Both the position numbers and the translations under genes were made by a program. This document shows positions 26,040 to 35,409 of a stretch of DNA of 64,000 nt, one piece after another. Each line of letters begins with the position of its first letter. Positions within the stretch are counted from its first letter, which is position 1. The notes beneath the pieces were generated by a model that made no database searches, was not told where the DNA came from, and saw nothing but the letters and a program-made list of their open reading frames with translations. Origin of the DNA: Clostridia bacterium (lineage in GTDB: Bacteria > Bacillota > Clostridia > Caldicoprobacterales > Caldicoprobacteraceae); contig PKRC01000002.1 in the NCBI GenBank assembly GCA_017577715.1, positions 1-64,000 of the forward strand, given 5' to 3'.

Positions 26040-27575
26040 GTGGAATATATTCTTGAGATGAGGAATATTACAAAGGTTTTTCCCGGAGTAAAAGCGCTGG
26101 ACAACGTTAATCTCAAGGTGCGAAAGGGTGAGATTCATGCCCTAGTAGGTGAAAACGGGGCAGGGAAGTCCACCCTTATGAATGTATTGAGTGGCGTTTA
26201 TCCTCATGGGACTTATACTGGGACCATACTATTTGAGGGCAAAGAATGCTCTTTTAAAGGTATAAAGGACAGCGAAAAGGCTGGTATAGCCATTATCCAT
26301 CAGGAATTGGCTTTGATACCGTCTCTTTCTATAGGCGAAAATATATTTTTAGGCAACGAACGTGCTAAAAAGGGGATCATAGACTGGAATCAGACTCATG
26401 TACAGGCCATAAGGCTTATGCAAAAAGTTGGGCTTAAGGAGAATCCTGCTACCCTTGTAAAGGATATAGGTGTTGGCAAGCAGCAGCTTGTAGAAATTGC
26501 AAAGGCGTTGGCCAAGAATGTAAAACTGCTTATTCTGGATGAGCCAACGGCAGCTTTGAATGAAGAAGATGCCGAAAACCTGTTAAATCTTTTGCTGGAA
26601 CTTAAGAAAGAAGGCATTACCTCCATATTGATTTCACACAAGTTGCATGAAGTGCTAAAAGTTGCCGATTCCATCACCATCCTCAGGGATGGTCGTGTCG
26701 TTGAAACCCTCGATAAGCACAGGGATGATATAAGTGAAGATAGGATCATCAAAGCGATGGTAGGGCGAGAGCTTACAAACCGTTTTCCTAAAAGGACTCC
26801 CAAGATTGGTGAGGTCATTTTTGAAGTAAAGAATTGGACTGTGTATCATCCTTTGATTGAAGGCAGAAAGGTAATAAAAGACGTCAGCATCAAGGTGAGA
26901 AGGGGAGAAATTGTCGGGATATACGGGCTTATGGGCTCGGGCAGAACCGAATTTGCCATGAGCGTATTCGGGAAATCCTACGGGAAGAATATAAGAGGTA
27001 AAATAATAAAGAATGGCAAGGAGCTAACCATAAACAACGTACGCCATGCAATAGAGAATGGACTGGCTTATGTTACCGAAGATCGAAAATCAGCCGGGCT
27101 TATTTTGATTGATGATGTGAAGAGAAACATTTCTCTTGCAAACCTGGGCCATATAAGCAAAAAAATGATAATTGATGAAAATAAGGAAATATATGTTGCT
27201 GAGGAATATCGCCAGAAACTTAATATTAAATGCAGCAGCGTACTGCAGAAAACCGGCAATTTGTCGGGAGGAAATCAGCAAAAGGTTTTGCTCAGCAAAT
27301 GGATTTTTGCCAAGCCCGATATATTGATCTTGGACGAGCCGACCAGGGGCATAGATGTGGGTGCTAAATACGAGATTTATAAAATTATAAACAGCCTTGC
27401 AGACGAGGGGAAAGCTGTTATCTTCATTTCATCCGAGCTTCCCGAGATCTTAGGGATGTGTGATCGGGTGTATGTCATGAACGAGGGAAGGATAGTAGGA
27501 GAGCTTAGCCGTGAAGAAGCATCCCAGGAGAGTATAATGAGATGCATTATGCAGAGCATTAAGGAGGTAGTGTAA
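26040..27575 (+). CDS. gguA: sugar ABC importer ATPase with two nucleotide-binding domains
   Basis: About 511 residues, tandem ATPase of the Ara/Rbs/Ggu type. First domain: Walker A GENGAGKST, signature GVGKQQLVEIAKAL, Walker B LLILDEPTAAL. Second domain: degenerate Walker A region (GLMGSGRTEFA), LSGGNQQKVLL, DILILDEPTRGIDVGAK. GTG 26040 is chosen, giving VEYILEMRNITKVFPG, the family's usual N-terminus; earlier in-frame ATGs would extend it into the hairpin region. The permease gene starts in its stop codon. Confidence 0.9.
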   Translation: MEYILEMRNITKVFPGVKALDNVNLKVRKGEIHALVGENGAGKSTLMNVLSGVYPHGTYTGTILFEGKECSFKGIKDSEKAGIAIIHQELALIPSLSIGENIFLGNERAKKGIIDWNQTHVQAIRLMQKVGLKENPATLVKDIGVGKQQLVEIAKALAKNVKLLILDEPTAALNEEDAENLLNLLLELKKEGITSILISHKLHEVLKVADSITILRDGRVVETLDKHRDDISEDRIIKAMVGRELTNRFPKRTPKIGEVIFEVKNWTVYHPLIEGRKVIKDVSIKVRRGEIVGIYGLMGSGRTEFAMSVFGKSYGKNIRGKIIKNGKELTINNVRHAIENGLAYVTEDRKSAGLILIDDVKRNISLANLGHISKKMIIDENKEIYVAEEYRQKLNIKCSSVLQKTGNLSGGNQQKVLLSKWIFAKPDILILDEPTRGIDVGAKYEIYKIINSLADEGKAVIFISSELPEILGMCDRVYVMNEGRIVGELSREEASQESIMRCIMQSIKEVV

Positions 27576-28750
27576 TGCAACACGTCAAAGATGTCTTTAA
27601 AAACAATATAAGGCAATATGCAATGTTTATCGCCCTCATAGTTATAACTATATTTTTCCAGATTCTTACCAAGGGTACCCTTCTTTTGCCAATGAATGTT
27701 ACAAACCTGGTTTTGCAGAACAGCTATGTGTTGATCCTTGCCATAGGGATGACGCTTTGTATATTGACGGGGGGCAACATCGACCTTTCAGTAGGTTCTG
27801 TATGTGCTTTTATCGGCGCCATTGCGGGGACTCTCATAATAAACATGAAAATGGATGTAGGCCTGGCTATAGTCATTTGCCTCCTAATAGGTATAGCGAT
27901 AGGGGTATGGCAGGGATTTTGGATTGCTTATTTAAGAATACCCGCTTTTATTGTAACCCTCGGGGGAATGCTTCTGTTCAGAGGGCTTACTATTACCATG
28001 TTGAAAGGGCTTACCCTATCACCCTTCCCAGAGGAATTTCAGCAAATAAGTGCGGGCTTTATCCCGGATGTGTTTAAAGGCTTTGGTACCAATTTAAATA
28101 TTACGGCACTTGTGGTTGGAGGAATCATTTCCATAATTTATATGATTTTTCAGATTAAGAAGAGAGCCGAGCAAAAGAGATACGGCTTTGAGGTAGTTGT
28201 ACTACCCTTGTTCATTGCGAAGATTGTGCTGGTCCTCGTCGGTATTAACCTGTTTGCCTACTGGTTGGCGGCTTATAAAGGGTTGCCCATCATACTGGTA
28301 TTGATAGGGATTCTGGTCTACGTGTATTCGTTTTTTACTATCAAAACCGTGCCGGGGCGTTATATCTATGCCATGGGCGGTAACGAGAAGGCGGCAAAGC
28401 TGTCGGGCGTAAACACCAATAGAGTGCTCTTTTTTACGTATGTAAACATGGCTTTCCTGGCAGCGGTGGCCGGCATTGTGTTTACATCGCGGTTGAACGC
28501 TGCTTCACCGCAAGCCGGTATGAACTTCGAGCTGGACGCCATTGCAGCCTGCTTTATCGGAGGTGCATCGGCTTACGGTGGTATAGGAACGGTCACCGGC
28601 TCTATTATCGGCGCATTGGTTATGGGCGTACTCAACAACGGTATGTCCATAATGGGGATTGGCACCGATATGCAAATGGTTATTAAAGGTTTGGTTCTGC
28701 TGTTGGCCGTAGCATTTGATGTATTGTCCAAAAATAGAGCAAGAGCATAA
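27575..28750 (+). CDS. gguB: sugar ABC importer permease
   Basis: 391 residues, ~10 hydrophobic segments, branched BPD_transp_2 type. Landmarks: GGNIDLSVGSVCAF near residue 65, LRIPAFIVTLGGMLLFRG near residue 130, GGNEKAAKLSGVNTNR near residue 268 and ACFIGGASAYGGIGTVTG near residue 322. One-base overlap (TAATG) with the ATPase gene shows translational coupling. A strong terminator follows, ending the operon. Symbol by family similarity only. Confidence 0.9.
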   Translation: MQHVKDVFKNNIRQYAMFIALIVITIFFQILTKGTLLLPMNVTNLVLQNSYVLILAIGMTLCILTGGNIDLSVGSVCAFIGAIAGTLIINMKMDVGLAIVICLLIGIAIGVWQGFWIAYLRIPAFIVTLGGMLLFRGLTITMLKGLTLSPFPEEFQQISAGFIPDVFKGFGTNLNITALVVGGIISIIYMIFQIKKRAEQKRYGFEVVVLPLFIAKIVLVLVGINLFAYWLAAYKGLPIILVLIGILVYVYSFFTIKTVPGRYIYAMGGNEKAAKLSGVNTNRVLFFTYVNMAFLAAVAGIVFTSRLNAASPQAGMNFELDAIAACFIGGASAYGGIGTVTGSIIGALVMGVLNNGMSIMGIGTDMQMVIKGLVLLLAVAFDVLSKNRARA

Positions 28751-28774
28751 TTTGATACCTTTCACTGGAAAGTG

Positions 28775-28816
28775 CAATAAAATCCCTGCCTTCTTCAAGG
28801 CAGGGATTTTATTTTG
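28775..28816 (+). terminator. terminator of the sugar importer operon
   Basis: Sixteen-bp stem (28775-28790 with 28797-28812; core ATCCCTGCCT/AGGCAGGGAT), followed by TTTT. Confidence 0.9.
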
Positions 28817-29025
28817 TGCTGCTTAACATTTCTTGGCATGCATGGTTTCTGCTAAGATACCCTTCTCTTTTTACAACTCCCTTACTTATGTACAGCCATT
28901 TTTACTTTGTAGGTTGCCATTGAAAAGTATTAACATGTCAAAACGTGTGGCGATGTATACTCTTGTTTAACTAACACCATTTATTGAGATGTTGTCTGCG
29001 CAAATTTAATTATATGCCAAAACTC

Positions 29026-29054
29026 TTATGTACTTAAACTTTTATGTACTTAAA
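29026..29054 (+). repeat. 13-bp direct repeat upstream of tldD
   Basis: TTATGTACTTAAA at 29026-29038 and again at 29042-29054, 60-90 bp before tldD. Could be a regulator-binding pair overlapping the promoter. The rest of the 28817-29116 gap shows no gene. Confidence 0.4.
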
Positions 29055-29116
29055 AGGCTGGTGTGTGATACAATTATTAGTATCCATTTCATTAGAACCA
29101 AGCAGGGGGTGAAAGC

Positions 29117-30451
29117 ATGTATAGTTTCCCTAAGGGCTTATATGTCGATGTTCGCATAGAGGAGACCTTTGAGACCAAAATCAGCTTTAAAAAGGATGTA
29201 CTTCAAGAACAGAAAGTTCGCAGAAACAAAGGGGCTTTTATCAGGGTTTTTGATGGCAATCGATGGTATTACAGTTCTTTGACCGATTTAAGCCGCGTGC
29301 AGGAGTGTATAGATGCTCTGGCACGGATGGCCACGCCCAACAACAATATCATGGAACATCCAATTGTTAAGGCTTTTGAAGTCAATAGGGATAGGATCAT
29401 TCAGTACGAGAAGGATTCGGTAACCGATATTCCAGTAGCTGAGAAGCAGGCCTTGCTGGAAGGGTATTTAAAGCTGCTGGATTATCCGGAAATTGTACAC
29501 CATACTTCTTATTATGTCGACAACAAGACCATTAAGTCGATCTATTCGTCAAAGGGGACGGCGATTACCTTTGACAAACAGACCTGTGGTATTCGCTTTA
29601 ATCTGGAGCTTGCCTATGGCGACAATAAAAACCACGATATTGTTTCCAAAGCGGCCATACGCTTCGATGAGCTTAAAGGGCTTGATGACTATTTTAAAGA
29701 GAGGATTGAAAAAGCCGTTGCTTTTGTAAGGGAGGCGGTGCCAGTAGAGCCTGGCATATACACGGTATTGTTGAGCCCTGAGGCTACAGGAGTGTTTACC
29801 CATGAGAGTTTCGGGCATAAGAGCGAATCGGATTTCATGGTGGGGGACGAAACCATGAAAGCCGAGTGGGCCCTTGGCAAGATCATTGGACGAGATTTGC
29901 TTACCATAGTGGATGATGGCTTAGTTCCGGGCAATGGCTATACGCCCTATGACGACGAGGGGACTAAGGGTAAAAAGACGTATATCGTGAAAAACGGCAA
30001 GCTTACGGGCAGGCTGCACAGCGCCGCCACCAGCGCAGCTTTGGAGGAGCCTCTTACCGGGAATGCAAGGGCGGTCAATTTCCAATTTGAACCTATAGTT
30101 CGCATGACAACCACATACATTGAGAAGGGAGATCGTCCCCTCAAGGATATTATCGCTGAAATAGACAAGGGCATCTACGTGGAGACCATCAGGCACGGCT
30201 CTGGGATGTCCACCTTTACTATGACGCCTTCCCGGGCGTATATGATTGAAAACGGCAGGATCACCACCCCGGTTAAGGTGTCGGTTATAACCGGCAGCGT
30301 ATTTGAGACTCTTGCAGAAGTGGACGCGGTAAGCCAAGAATTTGAGCTGCTGAGCTTTATAGGGGGCGGTTGTGGTAAGATGGAGCAGTATCCTTTGCCG
30401 GTGGGGTTTGGAGGCCCATATATACGGGTACGAAAGCTAAATGTGCAGTGA
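29117..30451 (+). CDS. tldD: TldD-type metalloprotease subunit
   Basis: 444 residues of the TldD/PmbA family. The zinc motif HESFGH is present at ~residue 231 (THESFGHKSESD), which marks this as the catalytic TldD subunit. Other family stretches: VDDGLVPGNGYTPYDDEGT, NARAVNFQFEPIVRMTT, SFIGGGCGKMEQYPLPVG. TldD/TldE process peptides such as microcins and modified peptides into an exported or unfolded form. GGGGGTGAAAG precedes the ATG. Its partner follows after 84 bp. Confidence 0.92.
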   Translation: MYSFPKGLYVDVRIEETFETKISFKKDVLQEQKVRRNKGAFIRVFDGNRWYYSSLTDLSRVQECIDALARMATPNNNIMEHPIVKAFEVNRDRIIQYEKDSVTDIPVAEKQALLEGYLKLLDYPEIVHHTSYYVDNKTIKSIYSSKGTAITFDKQTCGIRFNLELAYGDNKNHDIVSKAAIRFDELKGLDDYFKERIEKAVAFVREAVPVEPGIYTVLLSPEATGVFTHESFGHKSESDFMVGDETMKAEWALGKIIGRDLLTIVDDGLVPGNGYTPYDDEGTKGKKTYIVKNGKLTGRLHSAATSAALEEPLTGNARAVNFQFEPIVRMTTTYIEKGDRPLKDIIAEIDKGIYVETIRHGSGMSTFTMTPSRAYMIENGRITTPVKVSVITGSVFETLAEVDAVSQEFELLSFIGGGCGKMEQYPLPVGFGGPYIRVRKLNVQ

Positions 30452-30535
30452 AAGATAGAGCGTTTTTGGGCATGAATTTCTTGCGGGATTTTGGATTTAA
30501 CTGTGACCATATGATGGTGGGAGGTGTAGTTATCG

Positions 30536-31765
30536 ATGGAGAAGGAATTTATAACCATACATGAGAAGGAAACAGCGGTGAAGGTTCAGAATACCAGGGT
30601 CAACGCCGTGCGCATGAAGGATATAGTAAAAAAAGGCGTCAGGGTATACAAGGATGGAAAGATAGGCATCTCGGGCGCTATAGGCGAGGTTCCCGATGAA
30701 ATTCTGCTTGAAAATGCCGTGCAGAACTTGAACGCCGGCATTTCCTACCCCTATGAACTATCGGGCAACCTTAAGGACCACCGAGATTATGGGAAAAACA
30801 GGATGAGCGGAGACCAGCTGTTGGAACGCGCCGAAAAGATACTAGAGAGGCTTAGAACCGAATATTCCGACTTCGATTTCAATGAGATCATACTGACCAG
30901 GGATGTAAGCTGGCAGATGAAAAACACCAAGGGTCTAGACCTTGAATATAAAGATGCTTATATGATCCTAGCGCTGATATTGAAGGAAAAGAAATCGGCC
31001 AACGTGATAGATGGCTATTTAGAGTATTATGGCAGGGATTTTGACCTTGATAAGTTCTGGGAGTTTAACAGCCAACTTCTTGAAGCCTATCGGCATAAGG
31101 TTCCCCTCCCCGAGGGAGACACCTTACCGGTGTTTACCTTTGGGTTTTCTGAGCTGCAAAATTTCCTGTCACGTTCGCTCAACGGCGAGATATACGCAAC
31201 CGGCGGTTCCATCTTCAGCAACAAATTGGGGCAAAAGCTCTTTAACGAAAAAATTACCATTGAACAGAACATGTCTCCAATATACAGGGCCGAGCCTTTC
31301 TTTGATATGGAAGGCGTGGTATTGAAGGATGACCGTTATACTTTGATAGAGAATGGCAGGCTTGTCAATGTATACACCGACAAAAGGACGGCTGATGTTT
31401 ACAAGTTGCCTCATACGGGAGCGGCATCGGGCGACTATGACGGTGTGCCTTCCCTTATCGGAGCGCCTTTACGCTTTGCCGTAGATTCCCATGATATAAA
31501 ATCGGCACTGGGCGGTAAAATGGGGATATTGGTGGCAGTGAGTTCCGGGGGAGACTTCACGGCCGATGGAAGCTTTGCAGCGCCGGTGCAGGTGGGCTTT
31601 TTATTTGATGGGGAGCACATCATAGGAAAGCTTCCCGAGTTTGGCATCCGCTCTCACCTGTATAAGATGCTGGGGGAGGATTATATCGGAACGTTTGAAA
31701 ATAAGAATTTCTATTTCGGAGAGGGTATGCAGCTCCAGGGATATTATATGACCATTGTGAGGTAG
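30536..31765 (+). CDS. tldE: TldE/PmbA-type metalloprotease partner subunit
   Basis: 409 residues, TldD/PmbA family but without the HExxxH motif, which is the hallmark of the TldE subunit. It should form the heterodimer with the upstream protein. Landmarks: NTKGLDLEYKDAYMIL, FTFGFSELQNFLSRSLNG, LPHTGAASGDYDGVPSL. ATG 30536 has GGAGG about eleven bases upstream. No substrate peptide gene is recognised beside the pair. Confidence 0.88.
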   Translation: MEKEFITIHEKETAVKVQNTRVNAVRMKDIVKKGVRVYKDGKIGISGAIGEVPDEILLENAVQNLNAGISYPYELSGNLKDHRDYGKNRMSGDQLLERAEKILERLRTEYSDFDFNEIILTRDVSWQMKNTKGLDLEYKDAYMILALILKEKKSANVIDGYLEYYGRDFDLDKFWEFNSQLLEAYRHKVPLPEGDTLPVFTFGFSELQNFLSRSLNGEIYATGGSIFSNKLGQKLFNEKITIEQNMSPIYRAEPFFDMEGVVLKDDRYTLIENGRLVNVYTDKRTADVYKLPHTGAASGDYDGVPSLIGAPLRFAVDSHDIKSALGGKMGILVAVSSGGDFTADGSFAAPVQVGFLFDGEHIIGKLPEFGIRSHLYKMLGEDYIGTFENKNFYFGEGMQLQGYYMTIVR

Positions 31766-31860
31766 TCTATTTTAGGCTTTTTGAGCTAATGTAGCCAGGT
31801 ATGGCCGTTAGAAACAAGGCCGGGACCTATCGGGTTTATATGCACAGGGGCATATATTAT

Positions 31861-31914
31861 GCGGGCGACAAGCAGGACAATAGCCTACTACCTTCTGCCC
31901 GCTTTTGCTTTTTT
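31861..31914 (+). terminator. terminator after tldE
   Basis: Outer stem GCGGGC (31861-31866)/GCCCGC (31897-31902), an inner AGCAGG/CCTACT stem, then TTTTGCTTTTTT. Confidence 0.6.
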
Positions 31915-31934
31915 GCTACCAAGCTGTAAGTGGC

Positions 31935-32135
31935 GGCTATCATTCTCTCCGTTACGGCCAATACGGTTTTTGGAGGTCTAAGGATGAGGCCAAAACGTGG
32001 CAAAGGATAAATGACGGGAAGCAGATGTTTGGAGATATATCCGCAGCATTAGCGGGGATCCGCGGGTGTTTGGGCGCGTCTATATTAGCACGGGTACGAG
32101 AGGGGTGCTGTGGGGCGAGCCGCCCTGTGGTTGTA
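31935..32135 (+). pseudogene. frameshifted GH74 (xyloglucanase)-like fragment
   Basis: Two frames together read like the C-terminal end of a GH74/BNR-repeat glycosidase: YGFWRSKDEAKTWQRINDG then QMFGDIS in one frame, and after a one-base-scale shift near 32045, ISGDPRVFGRVYISTGTRG in another. The Asp-box-like GFWRSKDEAKTW and the GDPRVYGRVYIGT..GRG end are typical of the family. No start, stop or upstream repeats remain, so this is a ~65-residue relic. The 31766-31934 part has no recognisable homology. Confidence 0.65.
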
Positions 32136-32197
32136 TTTCAAATCTAGGTGGGAAAGGTGAAACGCTGGCGTGCGAAATGTTTAACCTGTTGCATGAA

Positions 32198-32236
32198 AGG
32201 CCTTGTAATTGCCGCTTGCAGGCAGTTACAAGGCCT
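32198..32236. terminator. bidirectional terminator between the tldE side and phoR
   Basis: Sixteen-bp stem (32198-32213 with 32221-32236; core AGGCCTTGTAA/TTACAAGGCCT, one mismatch) between a plus-strand relic and the end of the minus-strand pho operon. T-tracts are short on both sides. Confidence 0.65.
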
Positions 32237-32405
32237 CTTTATATGCTATTGGACAGATTAGGCTTTAATTGGACGTTCCCTTCTAAATTAGTCTTGTGTC
32301 TTCGCACAAAATTAAGGGGATTGGCTTATCTTGCGCTATATGCTTTACATCATCTAATACGAGATAGTAGGATGTATGAAAACGTGATTTATAGGGGGTT
32401 GTCCG

Positions 32406-34082
32406 TCACCGGTGCGGTCCAGGAAAAATTATCCGTATTGTCGTGCCGTGCCCTGGTTGGCTTTCCAGCTCTATTCTGGCGTTGTGGTGCATTGCCACGT
32501 GCTTCACTATGGAAAGCCCCAGGCCGGTGCCGCTTGTTCGGTTTGATCTGCTTTTGTCGACCCTGTAAAAACGCTCAAATACCCTGTTCTGATGTTCTTT
32601 AGGGATGCCTATTCCCGTATCAGATACGGTCAAAACCACTTCTTTTGCGCTTTGAGAGATGTTAACATCTACTCTACCGTTTTCTTTGTTGTATTTAATG
32701 GCGTTATCGCAGAGGTTGTATATCATCTGCTCGAGGATCTCCTCTACGCCAAACACAAATCCGTTTTGGCCCGATACTGAAACGATGACGTTTTTTTCCC
32801 TTGCCTGCGGTTCTAACCTGGCACATACCCTTTTCGACAGTTCGAGCAGGTTTACGCGTTTGCGTGGGATGTCAATGTTATCTTCGTCAAGGCGTGAGAG
32901 CCTGATGATGTCGTCTATAAGGGCAATGAGGTGGTTGGCTTCGTTGTAAATGCGCTCAGCAAAGCCGGGGATATCTTCGATCTTTACCATACCGTTTTTG
33001 ATGATTTCGGCATATCCCAATATCGATGTAAGTGGCGTTTTAAGTTCGTGAGATACGTTGGCCGAAAACTCACGGCGTATCTGTTCTGCTGCACGTTTTT
33101 CGGTTATGTCAAGAATCAAGACAACGGCTCCCTTTACTCGTCCGTTGACCCACACAGGGTTGGTGGTAAGCTGGTAGTGACGATCGCCCATTTCGAGTAT
33201 TTCCTCGCAGTGGTCGCCTTCGAGAGCTTTTTTTACTGCAGCCCGTAAAGTCAAATTGCGGCTTAAAGTGAGGATGTTTCTGTGGAGATAATTGCTGCTG
33301 TCGTGGCCTCCAAATATGCGTATGGCGCTTTTGTTGACGGACAGGATATCGGCTTTTTCGTTGAGCAATATCAATCCTTCGCTCATGTTTTCGGTGATAG
33401 CGTTAAACTCTTCGTGCTTTTCCTTTAAGGTGTGCATCTGGTTTTCTATCTGCTTGTTCTGCTGTGCTATGCGGATAAGCAGAGGAGATAATTCATCATA
33501 GACATCATTGGACATGGGATTTTGTAGATTCAGCGCATTTATGGGCTCAACTATTTTTTTTGTCTCCCGATTGGCTATAAGTAGGGCAAGTGCAAAAGTG
33601 ACGGCAATGATGCACAATATATAGGGCACAAAACTCAATATGGCGCTGTAAACGCTGTCCATCACGTTTGCTACCCGCAGCACCATGCCGTTTTTCAGAA
33701 GGACGGCGCAATAGAAGGTTTGCTTGCCCAGAGTCCTGGACAGGCGCACTGACTTTCCGATTCCACTCTTTAAGGCGGCTGATACTTCTGGTCTGCCTTT
33801 ATGGTTTTCCATATTTTCAGCTTTTTCAATGCTGTCAAACAGCACGGTGCCATCGTCTGCTATAAGCGTTATGCGATGTGCCTTGGTTGATACGCTGTGC
33901 AAAAAAAGGCGTGGGTCTTCAGTGGTTTCAAGGCTGGCCGCAATGTAAGACGCCTCTTTTTCTATTTCACGCTGCATGATATCGAAAATTTGCCGATACA
34001 TGACGACGAAGGTCAGCATGCTTGAGAGCAAAACGGTTAATATAGCAAGCAAACACATGCTTAAGAATATTCTCCGCTTCAT
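32406..34082 (-). CDS. phoR: phosphate-regulon sensor histidine kinase
   Basis: About 558 residues. Start ATG 34082, which overlaps the phoB stop by four bases (ATGA) and has GGAGG upstream. Two membrane helices (~5-27 and ~165-187) bracket a ~135-residue sensor; then PAS (FNAITENMSEGLILLNEKADILSV), HisKA box FSANVSHELKTPLTSILGY and an ATPase domain ending in FERFYRVDKSRSNRTSGTGLGLSIVKH. It transmits phosphate status to PhoB through the Pst/PhoU complex encoded upstream. Confidence 0.95.
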   Translation of the reverse strand: MKRRIFLSMCLLAILTVLLSSMLTFVVMYRQIFDIMQREIEKEASYIAASLETTEDPRLFLHSVSTKAHRITLIADDGTVLFDSIEKAENMENHKGRPEVSAALKSGIGKSVRLSRTLGKQTFYCAVLLKNGMVLRVANVMDSVYSAILSFVPYILCIIAVTFALALLIANRETKKIVEPINALNLQNPMSNDVYDELSPLLIRIAQQNKQIENQMHTLKEKHEEFNAITENMSEGLILLNEKADILSVNKSAIRIFGGHDSSNYLHRNILTLSRNLTLRAAVKKALEGDHCEEILEMGDRHYQLTTNPVWVNGRVKGAVVLILDITEKRAAEQIRREFSANVSHELKTPLTSILGYAEIIKNGMVKIEDIPGFAERIYNEANHLIALIDDIIRLSRLDEDNIDIPRKRVNLLELSKRVCARLEPQAREKNVIVSVSGQNGFVFGVEEILEQMIYNLCDNAIKYNKENGRVDVNISQSAKEVVLTVSDTGIGIPKEHQNRVFERFYRVDKSRSNRTSGTGLGLSIVKHVAMHHNARIELESQPGHGTTIRIIFPGPHR

Positions 34083-34759
34083 CTTTGGCCTCCGATTCGA
34101 TATCCCACTCCCCGCACCGTTTCTATCAATTTGCCCCATTCTCCTAGCTTTTGCCTGAGCGAGCGGATATGAACGTCGACGGTGCGGGTTTCGCCGTCGA
34201 AGTCATAACCCCAAACCGCCTCAAGGATTTTATTTCGATTCAAGACGATGCCTTCATTTTCCATAAGATAGCGTAACAGTTCGAATTCCTTATGGGTTAG
34301 TTCTAATTTGTTGCCGTTGACGGTCACTTCATATTTATGGGGGTCCAGGGTTATAGGGCCCACCTCTAAGGTCTGCATGGATGTGCTACCTCTGGGTGAA
34401 GCGCGGCGTAGTACCGCCTTGATGCGCGAGACCAGCTCCATCATGCCAAACGGCTTTGTGATGTAATCATCAGCTCCGCTGTCCAAGCTAATCACCTTGT
34501 CGTATTCGGTGCTTTTGGCTGTAATCATTATGACTGGGATTTCTCTGGTGGCAGGGTCGGATTTCAGCCTTTTTAGAATCTGTAGCCCGTCTTGGTCGGG
34601 CAGCATGATGTCCAAGAGCACAAGTTCGGGCTTTTGCGCTGACAGCGCTCTAAAAAACGCTTTGCCGTTTTCAAAGCCCTGGGCTTCAAATCCCACTGCC
34701 CGTAGCGTGTATACCACCAGTTCCCTTATGTTATCGTCGTCTTCAACGAAAAAGATCAT
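34079..34759 (-). CDS. phoB: phosphate-regulon response regulator (PhoB/PhoP)
   Basis: 226 residues: receiver domain (MIFFVEDDDNIRELV; phospho-Asp in LVLLDIMLPDQDG; ITAKSTEYDKV; GADDYITKPFGMMELV) and OmpR-type winged helix (ELTHKEFELLRYLMENEG, TRTVDVHIRSLRQKLG). It should bind the TTTACA repeats before pstS. Overlaps phoU by four bases and phoR by four, so all are one transcript. Confidence 0.95.
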   Translation of the reverse strand: MIFFVEDDDNIRELVVYTLRAVGFEAQGFENGKAFFRALSAQKPELVLLDIMLPDQDGLQILKRLKSDPATREIPVIMITAKSTEYDKVISLDSGADDYITKPFGMMELVSRIKAVLRRASPRGSTSMQTLEVGPITLDPHKYEVTVNGNKLELTHKEFELLRYLMENEGIVLNRNKILEAVWGYDFDGETRTVDVHIRSLRQKLGEWGKLIETVRGVGYRIGGQR

Positions 34760-35409
34760 ATCCTTTCTCCACCTTTATGGATCCCCGTTATGGAGTATTC
34801 CACCCATTCTGCTATGTTGGTGGCATGGTCGCCTATTCTCTCAAAATATTTGGCAACCAACAGGAGGTCGACAGCATATTCTCCGTTTTGCTTGTCCTTG
34901 CCTATAATATCTATGATTTCCTTTTTTACCTGATTAAACAGGTCATCCACCACGTCATCGTAATCTATGACCGCTCGCGCCAGATCCAGGTCCCGTCTCA
35001 CGTAGGCATCGATGCTGTCGGTTACCATTTTAATGGTTGCTCTGGCCATTTCGTCTATATGCACGGCGTTGTCCACGGAGTGCAGATTCCCAAGTAGGAT
35101 TATTTCGGATATATCAGCTGCCTGGTCTCCTATGCGCTCCATGTCGGTTATCATCTTGAGGGCAGAGGAGATTTGCCTTAAATCCCTGGCTACAGGGTGC
35201 TGATGGAGCAGGAGCTTAAAGCACAAGCTCTCGATGTCTTTCTCCTTCTGATCAATTTCTGCATCGATGCGAATAACTTCCTGAGCCAAAGAGTTATCGT
35301 GGTTTATCAGCGCTTTAGCAGCGTTTGCGATTGCGGTTTCGCATAGGGCCCCCATCTCTATTAATTCCTGGTTGAGCAGTTCCAGCTGCTCATCAAATTT
35401 TCTTCTCAT
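34756..35409 (-). CDS. phoU: phosphate uptake regulator PhoU
   Basis: 217 residues, the length of standard two-repeat PhoU. Repeated signature in both halves: ..DLRQISSALKMITDMERIGDQAADI.. and ..VAKYFERIGDHATNIAEW.., which form the metal-binding helices. It links the Pst transporter to PhoR and damps the Pho response. Start overlaps the pstB stop by one base; stop overlaps phoB by four. Confidence 0.96.
   Translation of the reverse strand: MRRKFDEQLELLNQELIEMGALCETAIANAAKALINHDNSLAQEVIRIDAEIDQKEKDIESLCFKLLLHQHPVARDLRQISSALKMITDMERIGDQAADISEIILLGNLHSVDNAVHIDEMARATIKMVTDSIDAYVRRDLDLARAVIDYDDVVDDLFNQVKKEIIDIIGKDKQNGEYAVDLLLVAKYFERIGDHATNIAEWVEYSITGIHKGGERI

Noticed and set aside
31801..31929. 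42-codon frame (MAVRNKAGTYRVYMHRG..) after tldE
   Set aside because: Runs through the terminator hairpin and has no good ribosome site or recognisable family; kept only as background to the GH74 relic.
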